This document shows, in pieces, positions 24,019-33,900 of a DNA stretch of 64,000 bases. The translations under genes were made by a program, and so were the position numbers. Under the pieces are notes generated by a model. It did not search any database. It saw only the letters and a list, made by a program, of their open reading frames with translations, and was not told the origin of the DNA. Source of the stretch: Streptomyces ficellus (lineage in GTDB: Bacteria; Actinomycetota; Actinomycetes; Streptomycetales; Streptomycetaceae). The stretch covers positions 6,944,001-7,008,000 of the forward strand of contig NZ_CP034279.1 in the NCBI RefSeq assembly GCF_009739905.1. The letters are read 5' to 3'. The first letter of the stretch is position 1; each line of letters opens with the position of its first letter.

Positions 24019-27000
24019 TCAGGTGCCGGCGGGGCCGGTCATCTCCGCCAGCACGGTGCGCCAGTCCTCGCCCGGCCGCTCCCTCAGGGACGGGGCCAGA
24101 CGGTCGGCCCGGTACCGCCAGTGATGGTCGAGATCCGGGTGGACCTCGTCCGTCTCATGGATGTCTGGGACCGCGCCCTCCCCGCCCGCGGGCAAGCCCT
24201 CGCGGCCGTCGGCGTGCAGCAGTTCGGCCAGGCGTGCCGTGAGGTCGTGCCACGACACATGACCGCCGACCGCGTTCGCCACCCCGTGCACGGGCGCGTC
24301 CAGGCACGAGGTCACGGCACGCGCCAGCGCCGCCGCGTGCACCCACGGCGCCCCGTACCAGGCGTGACCGTGCGCGCCCGGCCGCGGCAGGCGGAGGGGC
24401 CTGCCCTCCCGCACGGCCTGGTACAGCAGCCCGGTCGCCCCCCAGCGCAGCTGGTCGCGCAGCCGGTCGTGCGCGCCCCAGACCAGCGGCGAGCGTACGG
24501 CGCTGGCCCCGCCCCGGCCCGCCGTACCGGCCGCGCCCAGCAGCAACCGCTCGCAGTCCAGCTTGGCCTGGCCGTACGGGCTCAGCGGCCGCCGTGACGG
24601 CGACTCCTCCGCCACGTCGTCGTCCGCGGGATGCCCGTAGGCGTCCACGCTGCTGACGAAGACGAACGGACCACGCCGCCAGGCGTCGACCATCGCCTCC
24701 ATGGCCGCCACGTCCACCTCGGGACGGGTGAACGTGCACGCCGCGTGAATGACGGCGTCGGCCTCCGCGACGGCGGCGCGCAGCCCGTCCAGGTCGGCGA
24801 GGTCACCCTCGACGACGTCCACCCCCTCCCCGGCGACCAGGTGCGCGGACTCCGGCCGGGCCAGCGCGAGCACCGGGCGGCCGCGGGCGGCCAGTTCCCG
24901 CAGGACGAACGCTCCCACGCCTCCGGTACCGCCGGTGACCAGGACCGTCCCCTCGCGCGCGCCCCGCGGGCGTGCCGCGCCCCTGGACCGGGCCGCGCCC
25001 CCGGTACAGGCAGTGTCCCGGGACGTCGCCGTGGCGGCGCGCTCCGCCTCCCGGCCCGCCAGCAGGGCGACCACCGCCCGCGGGGTGCGGGCCTGGAGGA
25101 TGTCCAGGCCGGTCAGCGGGAGCTTAACGGTCCCGCGCAGCGCCTCGGCGAGCCGTACCGCGCTCAGCGAGTGCCCGCCGAGGACGAAGAAGTCGTCGTC
25201 CGGACCCGGCGCCGGGCACCCCAGCTCCCGGGCGAACGCCTCGGTCACGGCCTCGGCGACCGGCCCCGCGGTCGCGGTCGCGGACGGCAGACCCGGCAGC
25301 CGGGACAGATCCGGCGCGCCCTGGGCGGTACGGGGCACGGCGTCCAGCAGGGTCACCGTGACGGGCACCAACTCCGGCGCCAGGGCCCTTCGCAGAGCCG
25401 ACCGCAGTTCGGCGCGCGAGGGCCCGGTGACGTCCGCCAGGACCGCGTAGGCCAGCAACTGCCCGCCGCCCGAGGCGTGCGGGGCGGTGACGGCGACCGC
25501 CTCGGAGACCCCCGGATGCGCCCGCAGCAGTTCCTCCGCCGGGTGCGGTTTCCCGCCGTTGGAGCCACGGTCGGCAACACCGCCACCGGTGCCGGCCGAC
25601 GCCGGTTCGGGGCTCGCCGCCGTCACCGCCACCGCCGGCAGCCGGGACAACACCGATCCCGGGTCGGCGGCCACCGCGGTGAGGAGCGCGGCGAAGCCCT
25701 CGGCGAGCGCGCGCCCAGCCGCCTCGTCCACCGCCGTACGGCTGAACTGGACGAGGGCGGCGGGACCGGCCGTGTCGAGCAGGCCGAACGACAGGTCGAA
25801 CTTGGCCTCGCCGACACCGACGTCCACGTACGTGCCCTCCGCGCCGGGCAGCCGCAGCGCCGTCGGCTCCCCCAGGACGTCCGCCGTCACCCGCACCAGC
25901 GCCGTACCGCCGGCGTCCCGCGCGGCCGCGCCGAGGCGCTCCACCACGAGGTCGAACGGCACATCGCGGTGGTGCTGGGCCTCCAGGAGCGCGTCCCGTA
26001 CCCGTTCCACGAGGACGGTGAACGCCGGGTCGCCGGACGTGTCGACGCGTACGGGCAGCGTGTTGACGCACAGGCCGACCAGCTCGCGCATGTCCGTGCC
26101 CCTGCGGTGCGTTCCCGCCACACCGATGAGCAGGTCGTCCTCGCCGGTCATGCGGTGCAGGGTGGCGAACGCCGCGGCCAGCGCCACCGCGAACAGGGTC
26201 GCCCGGTGCGCCGCGCCGAGTGCCCGCAGGGCGTCCGGCACGCCCGTGGCGAGCGGCACCGACACCGCCTGCGCGGGTTGGGCGTGCGCGTCGGCGGGCG
26301 GGAGCGCGGGGCCGGGGAGCGGCGGCGGCACCGCGCCTTCGAGGCGACGGGCCCAGTGGCGCAGCCCCTCCTCGAACCGGTCGGCGGCCTCGTGCTCACG
26401 GCGGGCGAAGTCCGCGTAACGCAACGGTGGTGTGAGCGGCTCGGCGGCCCCACCGTCGCGCGCGGACGCGTACAACCGTGTGAGTTCTGAGGCGATGACC
26501 TCCAAGGAGGCGCCGTCGACCGCGATGTGATGGAAGGTCAGCAGAACCGTGTGGTCCTCCTCGCCGTGCCGCAGCACCAGCAGCCGCGGCAGGGGCCCGG
26601 CGGACAGGTCGAACGGCCGGCGTGCCTCCTCGGCCAGCAGGCCGGCGGCGCGGTCGGGAGCCACCTCGACGACACGTGCGCCGATCGCGTCCGGCGCCGG
26701 CAGCACTTCCTGGCAGGGCTCGCCGTCGCGCTGCACGTACCGGGTGCGCAGGATCTCGTGGCGCCGTACGAGCGCGGTCAGCGCGGTGCCCAGCGCGCCG
26801 ACGTCCAGCGGGCCCCGCAGCCGGGTGGCGAAGGGCACGTTGTAGGACGCCGCGCCCTGACCGAGCCGGTCCATCAGCCACATCCGGCGCTGGGCCCGGG
26901 ACAGCGGCGCGGGGCCCCGCCCGCCCGCTGCGTCCGTCCCGTCGGCCTCCGTCTCGTCGGCCTCCGTCTCGTCGGCCGGCGTAGCGGCGGGCGCCTCGGT

Positions 27001-27099
27001 GGGTGTCCCGGCGGAACGGCCACCTGCCCGGCGGCGCGCCCGCCGCAGCAGTTCCTCCTGGAGCGCCAGGGCGGAGGCCGTCGGGGTGTCAGCGGACAT
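24019..27099 (-). CDS. NRPS termination module: C - adenylation remnant - T - extended-SDR reductase
   Basis: 1026 residues. Condensation domain at about 62-490 with an intact HHIAVDG (190-196). Residues 519-604 match only the small C-terminal subdomain of an adenylation domain (AEELLRAHPGVSEAVAVTAP). Its A10 Lys motif is replaced by TAQGAPDLSR, so no adenylation is possible. Carrier domain with DDFFVLGGHSLSAV (Ser644). The C-terminal domain (718-1026) is an NAD(P)-binding extended SDR with TGGTGGVG (722-729) and catalytic YGQAK (842-846). It probably releases or modifies the carrier-bound peptide reductively. The ATG at 27099 overlaps the upstream stop by 11 bases, implying translational coupling. 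Confidence 0.88.
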   Translation of the reverse strand: MSADTPTASALALQEELLRRARRRAGGRSAGTPTEAPAATPADETEADETEADGTDAAGGRGPAPLSRAQRRMWLMDRLGQGAASYNVPFATRLRGPLDVGALGTALTALVRRHEILRTRYVQRDGEPCQEVLPAPDAIGARVVEVAPDRAAGLLAEEARRPFDLSAGPLPRLLVLRHGEEDHTVLLTFHHIAVDGASLEVIASELTRLYASARDGGAAEPLTPPLRYADFARREHEAADRFEEGLRHWARRLEGAVPPPLPGPALPPADAHAQPAQAVSVPLATGVPDALRALGAAHRATLFAVALAAAFATLHRMTGEDDLLIGVAGTHRRGTDMRELVGLCVNTLPVRVDTSGDPAFTVLVERVRDALLEAQHHRDVPFDLVVERLGAAARDAGGTALVRVTADVLGEPTALRLPGAEGTYVDVGVGEAKFDLSFGLLDTAGPAALVQFSRTAVDEAAGRALAEGFAALLTAVAADPGSVLSRLPAVAVTAASPEPASAGTGGGVADRGSNGGKPHPAEELLRAHPGVSEAVAVTAPHASGGGQLLAYAVLADVTGPSRAELRSALRRALAPELVPVTVTLLDAVPRTAQGAPDLSRLPGLPSATATAGPVAEAVTEAFARELGCPAPGPDDDFFVLGGHSLSAVRLAEALRGTVKLPLTGLDILQARTPRAVVALLAGREAERAATATSRDTACTGGAARSRGAARPRGAREGTVLVTGGTGGVGAFVLRELAARGRPVLALARPESAHLVAGEGVDVVEGDLADLDGLRAAVAEADAVIHAACTFTRPEVDVAAMEAMVDAWRRGPFVFVSSVDAYGHPADDDVAEESPSRRPLSPYGQAKLDCERLLLGAAGTAGRGGASAVRSPLVWGAHDRLRDQLRWGATGLLYQAVREGRPLRLPRPGAHGHAWYGAPWVHAAALARAVTSCLDAPVHGVANAVGGHVSWHDLTARLAELLHADGREGLPAGGEGAVPDIHETDEVHPDLDHHWRYRADRLAPSLRERPGEDWRTVLAEMTGPAGT

Positions 27100-28951
27100 C
27101 GTGGTCCTCCTCGGCGCTCGGGCGCAGATCGGCGTGGTCGGCGAGCAGGGCCCGCTCGACCAGGGCGGCCTGGCCGGCCACCGTGGGCTCGGCGAAGAAG
27201 TCGGCGAGCGCCAGCTCGACACCGAGTTCCTCGCGCAGGTCGTCCGTGACGACGAGGGCGAGCAGGGAGTGCCCGCCCAGGGACAGGAAGTCGGCGTCGG
27301 GCCGGGTGACCTCACGGCCCAGCGCCCGGCTCCACACCTCGGCGACCGCCTGCTGGAGCGGCGTCAGGGGCGTCTGCGGCACGGCGACCGGCGAACCGGC
27401 CCCGTTCCCGGCGGCGAGGTCCGCGAGACCGCGGCGGTCGACCTTCCCCGACGAGGTGAGCGGCAGCCGGTCGACGATCGTCACCTCGTCGGGAACGAGG
27501 TGGGCGGGCAGCGTCGCGGCGAGGCGGTCGCGCAGCACCCCGGGCCGGGGCACGGGGCCGGGCGCCGCCACCACGAAGGCGACGAGGCGGGCCTCGTCCG
27601 GCGTCGGCCGGTGCACGCCCACCGCCGCGTCGTCCACGTCCGGCTGGTCGCGCAGCACGTGCTCGACCTCGCCGGGCTCGATGCGGAAACCACGCACCTT
27701 CACCTGGTCGTCGGTCCTGCCGTGGAAGTCCAGGACACCGTCGGGCCGTACGGAGACGAGGTCGCCGGTGCGGTACAGCCGGCCCGTCCCCGGGCGGTCC
27801 ACGAACCGCTCCGCGGTCAGCGCGGGACGGCCGGTGTACCCGGACGCCACCCGGCTGCCGCCGATCCACAACTCGCCCCGCGCGCCCACCGGGACGGGCG
27901 CCCCGGTGTCGTCCAGGACGTGCGCGGTCGCGCCCGCGACCGGCCGGCCGATCGGCACCTGGCCGTCGCAGTCCGCGTCGGTGACCCGCTGCGCGGTGGC
28001 GAACGTGGTCGTCTCGGTGGGCCCGTACCCGTTGACCAGTTCCAGCCACGGGAACGCCCGCAGGACCCGCCGGGCGTGCTGGGCGGACAGCGCCTCCCCG
28101 CCCACCACGACCGTCCGCAGCACGGAGAACACCCGGGAGCGCCGGGCGGCGAGCTGGTGGAACAGGGCGGTGGTGAAGAAGGCGACGGTCGCGCCGTGCC
28201 GCTCCACGTGCTGCGCCAGGTCCTCCAGCGAAGGCCGTTCGACGGTGCACACCACCACGGCGGCACCGTTGGCGAGGGCCCCCCACACCTCGAACGTCGA
28301 CGCGTCGAAGGTCATGGGGGAGTGGAAGAGCACCCGGTCGCGGGGTGTGAGGGTGACGTAGTCCGGCGCGGACAACAGCTCCGCCACCGCCCGGTGCGGT
28401 ATGAGGACGCCCTTGGGACGCCCGGTCGAACCGGAGGTGAACATGATGAACGCCGCCGCGTCGGGGCCGCTCGCGCACGGGGACGCGGACGGGGACGGGG
28501 CCGACATCGGCTCCTCCGCCGGGAGCGCGAGGACCCGGCCCGTGAACGCCGCCGTCTCGAGGAGCTTGCCGTCACCGACGGTCAGGGTGACGCCCGCGTC
28601 GGCGGCCATCGACTCGGAACGGGGGCGCGGATGCGCCGGATCGAGCGGTACGCAGGTGGCGCCGGCCCACCACAGGGCGAGCTGGGCGACGACGGTGCGC
28701 GCCGAGCGCGGCATCAGCAGCGCCACCCGGTCACCCGGGCGGACACCGTGCTCGTGCAGGTGGGCCGCGAGGGCCCGGGCCCAGGTGACGAGCCGCCCGT
28801 AGGTGAGCGTGGTGTCGCCGTCGGCCACGGCCAGGGCCTCGGGGGTCCGCTCCGCGTGCCAGGCCACGAGGGCGGGCAGTCCGGCCCCGGCGTCGGGCCG
28901 CGGACCGGTGGAGGCGGAGGACGGGACGTGCTCAGCGGTCAGGGTGGTCAT
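27089..28951 (-). CDS. NRPS A-T protein, predicted valine-type adenylation domain
   Basis: 620 residues without a condensation domain. Adenylation motifs are A3 FTSGSTGRPKG (171-181), A4 FDASTFEVWGA, A5 NGYGPTETT, A7 YRTGD, A8 DDQVKVRGFRIEPGEVE and A10 SGKVD. By manual alignment to GrsA the pocket reads D-A-F-F-V-G-G-T-F-K, two changes from the known valine code DAFWIGGTFK. A branched hydrophobic residue is therefore predicted. Carrier motif FLSLGGHSLLAL with Ser562. The start follows the previous stop by one base (TGACATG), with GGAG upstream. It overlaps the next gene. Confidence 0.9.
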   Translation of the reverse strand: MTTLTAEHVPSSASTGPRPDAGAGLPALVAWHAERTPEALAVADGDTTLTYGRLVTWARALAAHLHEHGVRPGDRVALLMPRSARTVVAQLALWWAGATCVPLDPAHPRPRSESMAADAGVTLTVGDGKLLETAAFTGRVLALPAEEPMSAPSPSASPCASGPDAAAFIMFTSGSTGRPKGVLIPHRAVAELLSAPDYVTLTPRDRVLFHSPMTFDASTFEVWGALANGAAVVVCTVERPSLEDLAQHVERHGATVAFFTTALFHQLAARRSRVFSVLRTVVVGGEALSAQHARRVLRAFPWLELVNGYGPTETTTFATAQRVTDADCDGQVPIGRPVAGATAHVLDDTGAPVPVGARGELWIGGSRVASGYTGRPALTAERFVDRPGTGRLYRTGDLVSVRPDGVLDFHGRTDDQVKVRGFRIEPGEVEHVLRDQPDVDDAAVGVHRPTPDEARLVAFVVAAPGPVPRPGVLRDRLAATLPAHLVPDEVTIVDRLPLTSSGKVDRRGLADLAAGNGAGSPVAVPQTPLTPLQQAVAEVWSRALGREVTRPDADFLSLGGHSLLALVVTDDLREELGVELALADFFAEPTVAGQAALVERALLADHADLRPSAEEDHDVR

Positions 28952-28952
28952 G

Positions 28953-30971
28953 TCAGGCTCCGGCCTCTCGCGCGGCTTCCCTGCGGCTGTCGACGAGCGC
29001 GGCGACGGCCCGCAGGTCCGGCTGGCGCAGGAGCTGCGGCGCGCGCAGGCGCACCCCGCTCTCCCGCTCGATGATGGTCAGCAGCCGGGCGGCGACGATC
29101 GACGTGCCGCCCGCCTCGGTGAAGTTGTCGGCGAGCGTCGTCCCGGGCCGCCCGAGGAGGTCGCGTACGGCGTCGAGGACGATGCGCTCGCCCGGGGTGG
29201 AGGGGGCGGGCGCGCCGGAGGCCGGGGCGCCCTCCGGGTCGGGGCCGGCCGCCTGCCGGGTCAGCTCCGCCCGGTCCACCTTGCCGTTGGCGTCGAGCGG
29301 GAACGTGTCGACGACCCGTACGGCCGAGGGCACCGCCTGCTCGGGGAGCCAGGCCCGTACCGCCGTCAGAAGCGCGTCGCCGGAGGTGGCGGCGTGGTCC
29401 GCGGCGAGCCGTACGTACGCCACCAGGCGCGTGCGGCCGTCGGGGGTGCGCGGAGCGGTGACGACGGCGTGCAGTACCGCCGGGTCCTGCTCCAGCGCGG
29501 CCTCGACCTCGGCGGGCTCGATCCGCACCCCGCTGACCTTGACCTGCTCGTCGAGGCGGCCGAGGAACTCCAGCACGCCGTCCGCCCGCATCCGGACGCG
29601 GTCGCCGGTGCGGTACAGCCGGTCCGTACCCGCCAGTTCGAACCCGGTCACGTGCGCGGCCGCGTTCGTGCCCGTGCTCGCGTCCGTGTCTGTGGTCGCG
29701 CCCGTGCTCGTGCTCGTGGTCGCGTCCGCGCGGGTGGTGAAGCGCCGGGCGGTCAGCGCGGGATCCAGGTACCCGATCGCGAGACCATCGCCGCCGATGC
29801 GCAGTTCGCCCTCCTCGCCGCGTGCCACGGGCCGGCCCTCGGCGTCGGTGACCACGACGGTCACGCCCGGCACGGGGGTGCCGATCGGCGGGGCGCCGGA
29901 CCCTTCCGCCTCGGCGCCGGCGGCGCGCATGGTGTGAACGGTGGTGACGACGGTGGCCTCGGCGGGCCCGTAGGCGTTGTGCACCGTCGTGGTCACATCG
30001 GCGCCCGGACGGCGGCGCATCCGGTCGCCACCGACGATCAGGTGGCGCAGGCCGGTCAGGCTCCGCGGCCAGGGCTGCTCCAGGAGCGGTTCGACCATCG
30101 GGGTGGCGGCGACCGCCACGGATATCGCGCTGTCGCGCCACCAGCCGGTGAGCAGGGCGGTGTCCCAGCGGACGTCGTCGGGCGCGGGGACGAGGGCCGC
30201 CCCCGACGTCAGCCCGGCCCACAACTCCATCAGGTGCGGGTCGAACGCGACGCCGATGAGCAGGGACTGCCGGTCGCCCGGCGCGAGGCCGGTCTCGGCG
30301 CGGTACCAGTCGAGCAGCGTGGCGAGGGCCGGCTCGGCCACGGCGAGCGCCTTGGGCCTGCCCGTGGAACCGGACGTCAGCACGGCGTAGAACGCCCCGC
30401 CGGGTGCGCGCAGACCGCTGTCGGTACGCGCCGGGGTGAGGGCCGCCACCACGGCGCCGGTCGCGTTGACGCCTTCCCGCGGCAGACCCAACTCGATGTG
30501 CTCGGCCTCCCGGTGCCGGGCGGGGAGGAGAGCGGGGTCACCGACCAGGCAGGCGACGTCCAGGTCCTCGGTGACGGCGGCCAGGCGTCGTTCACCGGGG
30601 CGCGGGCCCAGGGGCAGGTACACCGCGCCGAGCCTGGCGATCGCCACGGCCGCCACGACGAGCGCGGCGGAGCGGTCCAGGCACACTCCGACCAGGTCAC
30701 CCGTGCCGACCCGGTCGCGCAGGGCGGTCGCGACGTCGTCGGCGGCCGCGTCGATCTGCCCGTACGTCCAGGTGTGGGCACCGTCGATCACGGCAGGAGC
30801 GTGCGGGGCGAGTCGTACCCGCTCCTCGAACAGCGCGAGCACGCCGGCCGTTGCGCCACCGGAGGGCTCGGCGCCGTGAGCGATGCTCAGCAGCTCGGTC
30901 CGCTCGGGCTGCCCGGGCGTCTCCAGCGGGTCCGTCGGCCGGGCGGGAGAGAGGGTTGTCGGCTGGGTCAT
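28953..30971 (-). CDS. NRPS A-T protein, unknown specificity
   Basis: 672 residues. Adenylation core with A3 LTSGSTGRPKA (198-208), A5 HNAYGPAEAT, A7 YRTGD, A8 DEQVKVSGVRIEPAEVE and A10 NGKVDR. The aligned pocket D-P-M-V-I-G-A-V-V-K keeps Asp235 and Lys517 but matches no code I know. A Ser/Thr/Asp-rich insert before A7 is encoded by imperfect repeats. Carrier motif FTEAGGTSIVAARL with Ser624. No condensation domain is present. The ATG shares its first base with the upstream stop (TGATG), so translation is coupled. Confidence 0.88.
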   Translation of the reverse strand: MTQPTTLSPARPTDPLETPGQPERTELLSIAHGAEPSGGATAGVLALFEERVRLAPHAPAVIDGAHTWTYGQIDAAADDVATALRDRVGTGDLVGVCLDRSAALVVAAVAIARLGAVYLPLGPRPGERRLAAVTEDLDVACLVGDPALLPARHREAEHIELGLPREGVNATGAVVAALTPARTDSGLRAPGGAFYAVLTSGSTGRPKALAVAEPALATLLDWYRAETGLAPGDRQSLLIGVAFDPHLMELWAGLTSGAALVPAPDDVRWDTALLTGWWRDSAISVAVAATPMVEPLLEQPWPRSLTGLRHLIVGGDRMRRRPGADVTTTVHNAYGPAEATVVTTVHTMRAAGAEAEGSGAPPIGTPVPGVTVVVTDAEGRPVARGEEGELRIGGDGLAIGYLDPALTARRFTTRADATTSTSTGATTDTDASTGTNAAAHVTGFELAGTDRLYRTGDRVRMRADGVLEFLGRLDEQVKVSGVRIEPAEVEAALEQDPAVLHAVVTAPRTPDGRTRLVAYVRLAADHAATSGDALLTAVRAWLPEQAVPSAVRVVDTFPLDANGKVDRAELTRQAAGPDPEGAPASGAPAPSTPGERIVLDAVRDLLGRPGTTLADNFTEAGGTSIVAARLLTIIERESGVRLRAPQLLRQPDLRAVAALVDSRREAAREAGA
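29661..29735. repeat. Imperfect 30-bp repeats inside an adenylation domain
   Basis: Two units starting CCCGTGCTCG at 29671 and 29701 encode a Thr/Ser/Asp-rich insert between adenylation motifs A6 and A7. The insert looks like a disordered surface loop. Confidence 0.65.
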
Positions 30972-33900
30972 CACGACTCCGTCGAAGTGGCGGTGGCAGT
31001 GGCAGTGGCAGGGGTGGCGGTGGCGGCGAGCGCGCCGGCCTGGTCGGCGAGCACCGGGTTGCGGAAGAAGAGCCGCATCGGCGGGCGGTGCCCGAGCCGC
31101 GGCTCCAGCCATGCCGCCAACTGCGCGGCGAGCAGCGAGTGTCCGCCGGCCTGGAAGAAGTCGGTCGTTCCACCGAAGCGGTCGTGCTCCAGCACCGTGC
31201 GCCAGCCCTCGGCCAGCAGCACGCTCATCGGGTCGTCCGGCAGGCCGCCCGCGTCGCCCGACGGTCCCGCCGTCACCTCGCCCGTGTCCGCGGCGCCGGG
31301 GGCGCTCTCCGCGCCGACGGCCGTCCCGGCCGGGGCCGCGCCGAGTTCCGTCGCCTTCCGCAGCAGGGCGGTACGGTCCGGCTTGCCGCCGGCGAGCACG
31401 GGCACCGAGTCGAGGCGTACCCAGCGACCCGGGACGAGGGCGGCCGGCAGGCGCCGCCCGAGCTCCGTGTGGAACGCACGCTCGTCCCACGCCCCGGGCT
31501 CGTCCGGGCCTTCCAGGAAGCCGACCAGCCGGGGCCCGCCGGCGGCCTCGCGGTCCAGGACCACGGCACAGGACCGTCCGCCGAGCACCGCGGAGGCGGT
31601 CGCCTCGATCTCCTCCAGCTCGATCCGGTAGCCGCGCAGCTTGACCTGGTTGTCGCGGCGGCCGAGGAAGTACAGCAGTCCGTCCAGGCCCCGGTAGCCC
31701 AGGTCACCGGTGAGGTAGACCCGTTCGCCGCCGAGGGCGTCGAGGCGTACGAACCGGGCGGCCGTGGTCTCCGGGTTGCCGACGTACCCCTCGGCGAGCC
31801 CGGCACCGGCGATCGCCAGTTCACCCACGGCACCGGCCGGCAGCGGCCGGTGGTGCTCGTCCAGGACGTGGACCCGCTCGCCGGGCAGCTCGCTCCCGAG
31901 CGGCACCTCAGCCCCGTCGGCCAGGGCCTCCGGCACGATGCGGTGGACGGTCGAGCTGATGGCCGCCTCGGTGACGCCGTAGACGTTGAGCACCGTGGCG
32001 TCGGTGTCCGCGAGGAAGGCGCGCAGCGCGTCGGCCGGGATGCGCTCACCGCCGAGCACGAGCAGTCGCGGCGACCAGCGGCCCTCGCGCAGGGCGGGGC
32101 GCAGGTCCTCCCGGGTGGCGAGGAAGTAACTGGTGGGGAGGTTGGCCACGGTGACCCGGGCGTCGGCCAGCAGCTCCGCCAGCTCGGTTCCCGTGGGGAC
32201 CTCGCGCTCGGGGACGACGAGGCACGCCCCCGCGTGCAGGGACGGCAGCACCTCCTCGAGGGACACGTCGAACGACGGCTGGGCGAACAGCAGGACCCGG
32301 TCGCCGTGGCGCAGGCCGAACCGGTCGGCCATCCCCGTCATGTGGTGCACCAGCGCCGCGCGGCCCACGGCGACCGGCTTCGGCGTGCCGGTCGAGCCGG
32401 AGGTGTGGATGATGTACGCGGTGTCCGGGACGACCTCGGCGGCGTGCGCCCGCGGCAGTTCCGGCGCGTCGACCGTGGCGGCCGGCAGCTCCTCGGGGAC
32501 GGTCACCGGGTGTTCGGCCGAGGTGAGGACCAGGGCGGGAGCGAGCCGTCGCAGCAGCAGGTCGAGCCGGGCGGGCGGGTCCGACGGGGAGAGCGGGCAG
32601 TGGACCGCCCCGGTCCGGAGGCAGGCGAGCAGGGTGACGACCGCGTCGGCGCCGCGCGGCAGCACCGCCGCCACCGGCTGACCGGCGGTCACTCCCGCCG
32701 CCCGCAGACGCTCGGCGAGGGCGGTGACCCGTGCGTCGAGGTCGCCGTAGGTGAGGCGCCGGGCACCGGTGAGCAGCGCGGGCAGCGACGCGTCATGACC
32801 GGCGAGCGGGTCGAACGGAGCGTTCGGGTCGAACGATGCACCCGAGCCCGGCGGGGCGGTCGGTTCCTGCGATGCACCCGCGTCGAGCGATGCACCCGCG
32901 TCGGGCGATGCACCCGGGTCCGCGGGCGCGAGGTCCGCCAGCGCGGCGCCCGGCGTGTCGAGGTAGGCCCGCAGCAGGTCCAGGAACCGGCCCGCGAGCA
33001 GCCGGACCACGTCCTCGCCGAACATGTCGGCGTCGTAGTCCCAGACCAGGGTCATGCCGGCGGCACCGTGCCGGACGCCGACACCGCGCCGGTCGTCGGG
33101 CAGCAGCACGACGTCCAGGTCGAACCTGGTGGTGCCGGTGTTGAAGCCCTCGAACAGGGTGATGTCCAGGCCAGGCACGTCGATCTCGGGCAGCTCGGCG
33201 TCATGGGCGCTGAACATCACGTCGAACAGCGGGTTGTCGGCCCCCGACGTGTGCAGGCCGAGCGCGCGGGTCAGTTCCTGCACCGGCACGTCCTGGTACG
33301 GCAGCGCGCGGATGAGGACGTCGGTCACCTCGTCCATCGTGTCCTCGGCCGGGGCGGCCGGTTCCAGCCGCAGCGGGAGGGGGATGGTGTTCACGAACAT
33401 GCCGACCGTCTGCTCGTGCCCGCGCGGCCGGTTGCCCACCGCGGTGCCGACGACCAGCTGCGAGCGGCGGCCGTGGCGGCGGAGCAGTTCGGCGAAGAGA
33501 CCGAGGAGTGTGGAGAACGGGGTCAGGCCGCGGGCGCGGGTGTGGTCGCGCAGCCGTTCGGCCAGGTCCGCGCCGATCGACTGACGGAGCTGGCCACCGT
33601 GGTGCCGGCGCCGGGTGCCGGGCCGGGCGAGGCCCGGCAGCGGCATGTCGTAGGACAGGCCCTTCAGCTCGGAGGTCCAGAAGTCCAGTCCGGCGCCGCG
33701 CTGTTCGTCCCGCTTCCCCGGCTCCTGTGCTTCGACGTGGTCGGCGTAGGAGGGCGCGGGCGGCAGGGTGACCGGCTCGCCCAGGACGTGGCCCCGGTAG
33801 ACGCGGAACACGTCGTCGAGCAGGATCGCGAACGAGTGGCCGTCGTGGATCAGGTGGTGCTCGACATGGACGAGCCGGTGGTGCTCGTCGCCCAGACGGA

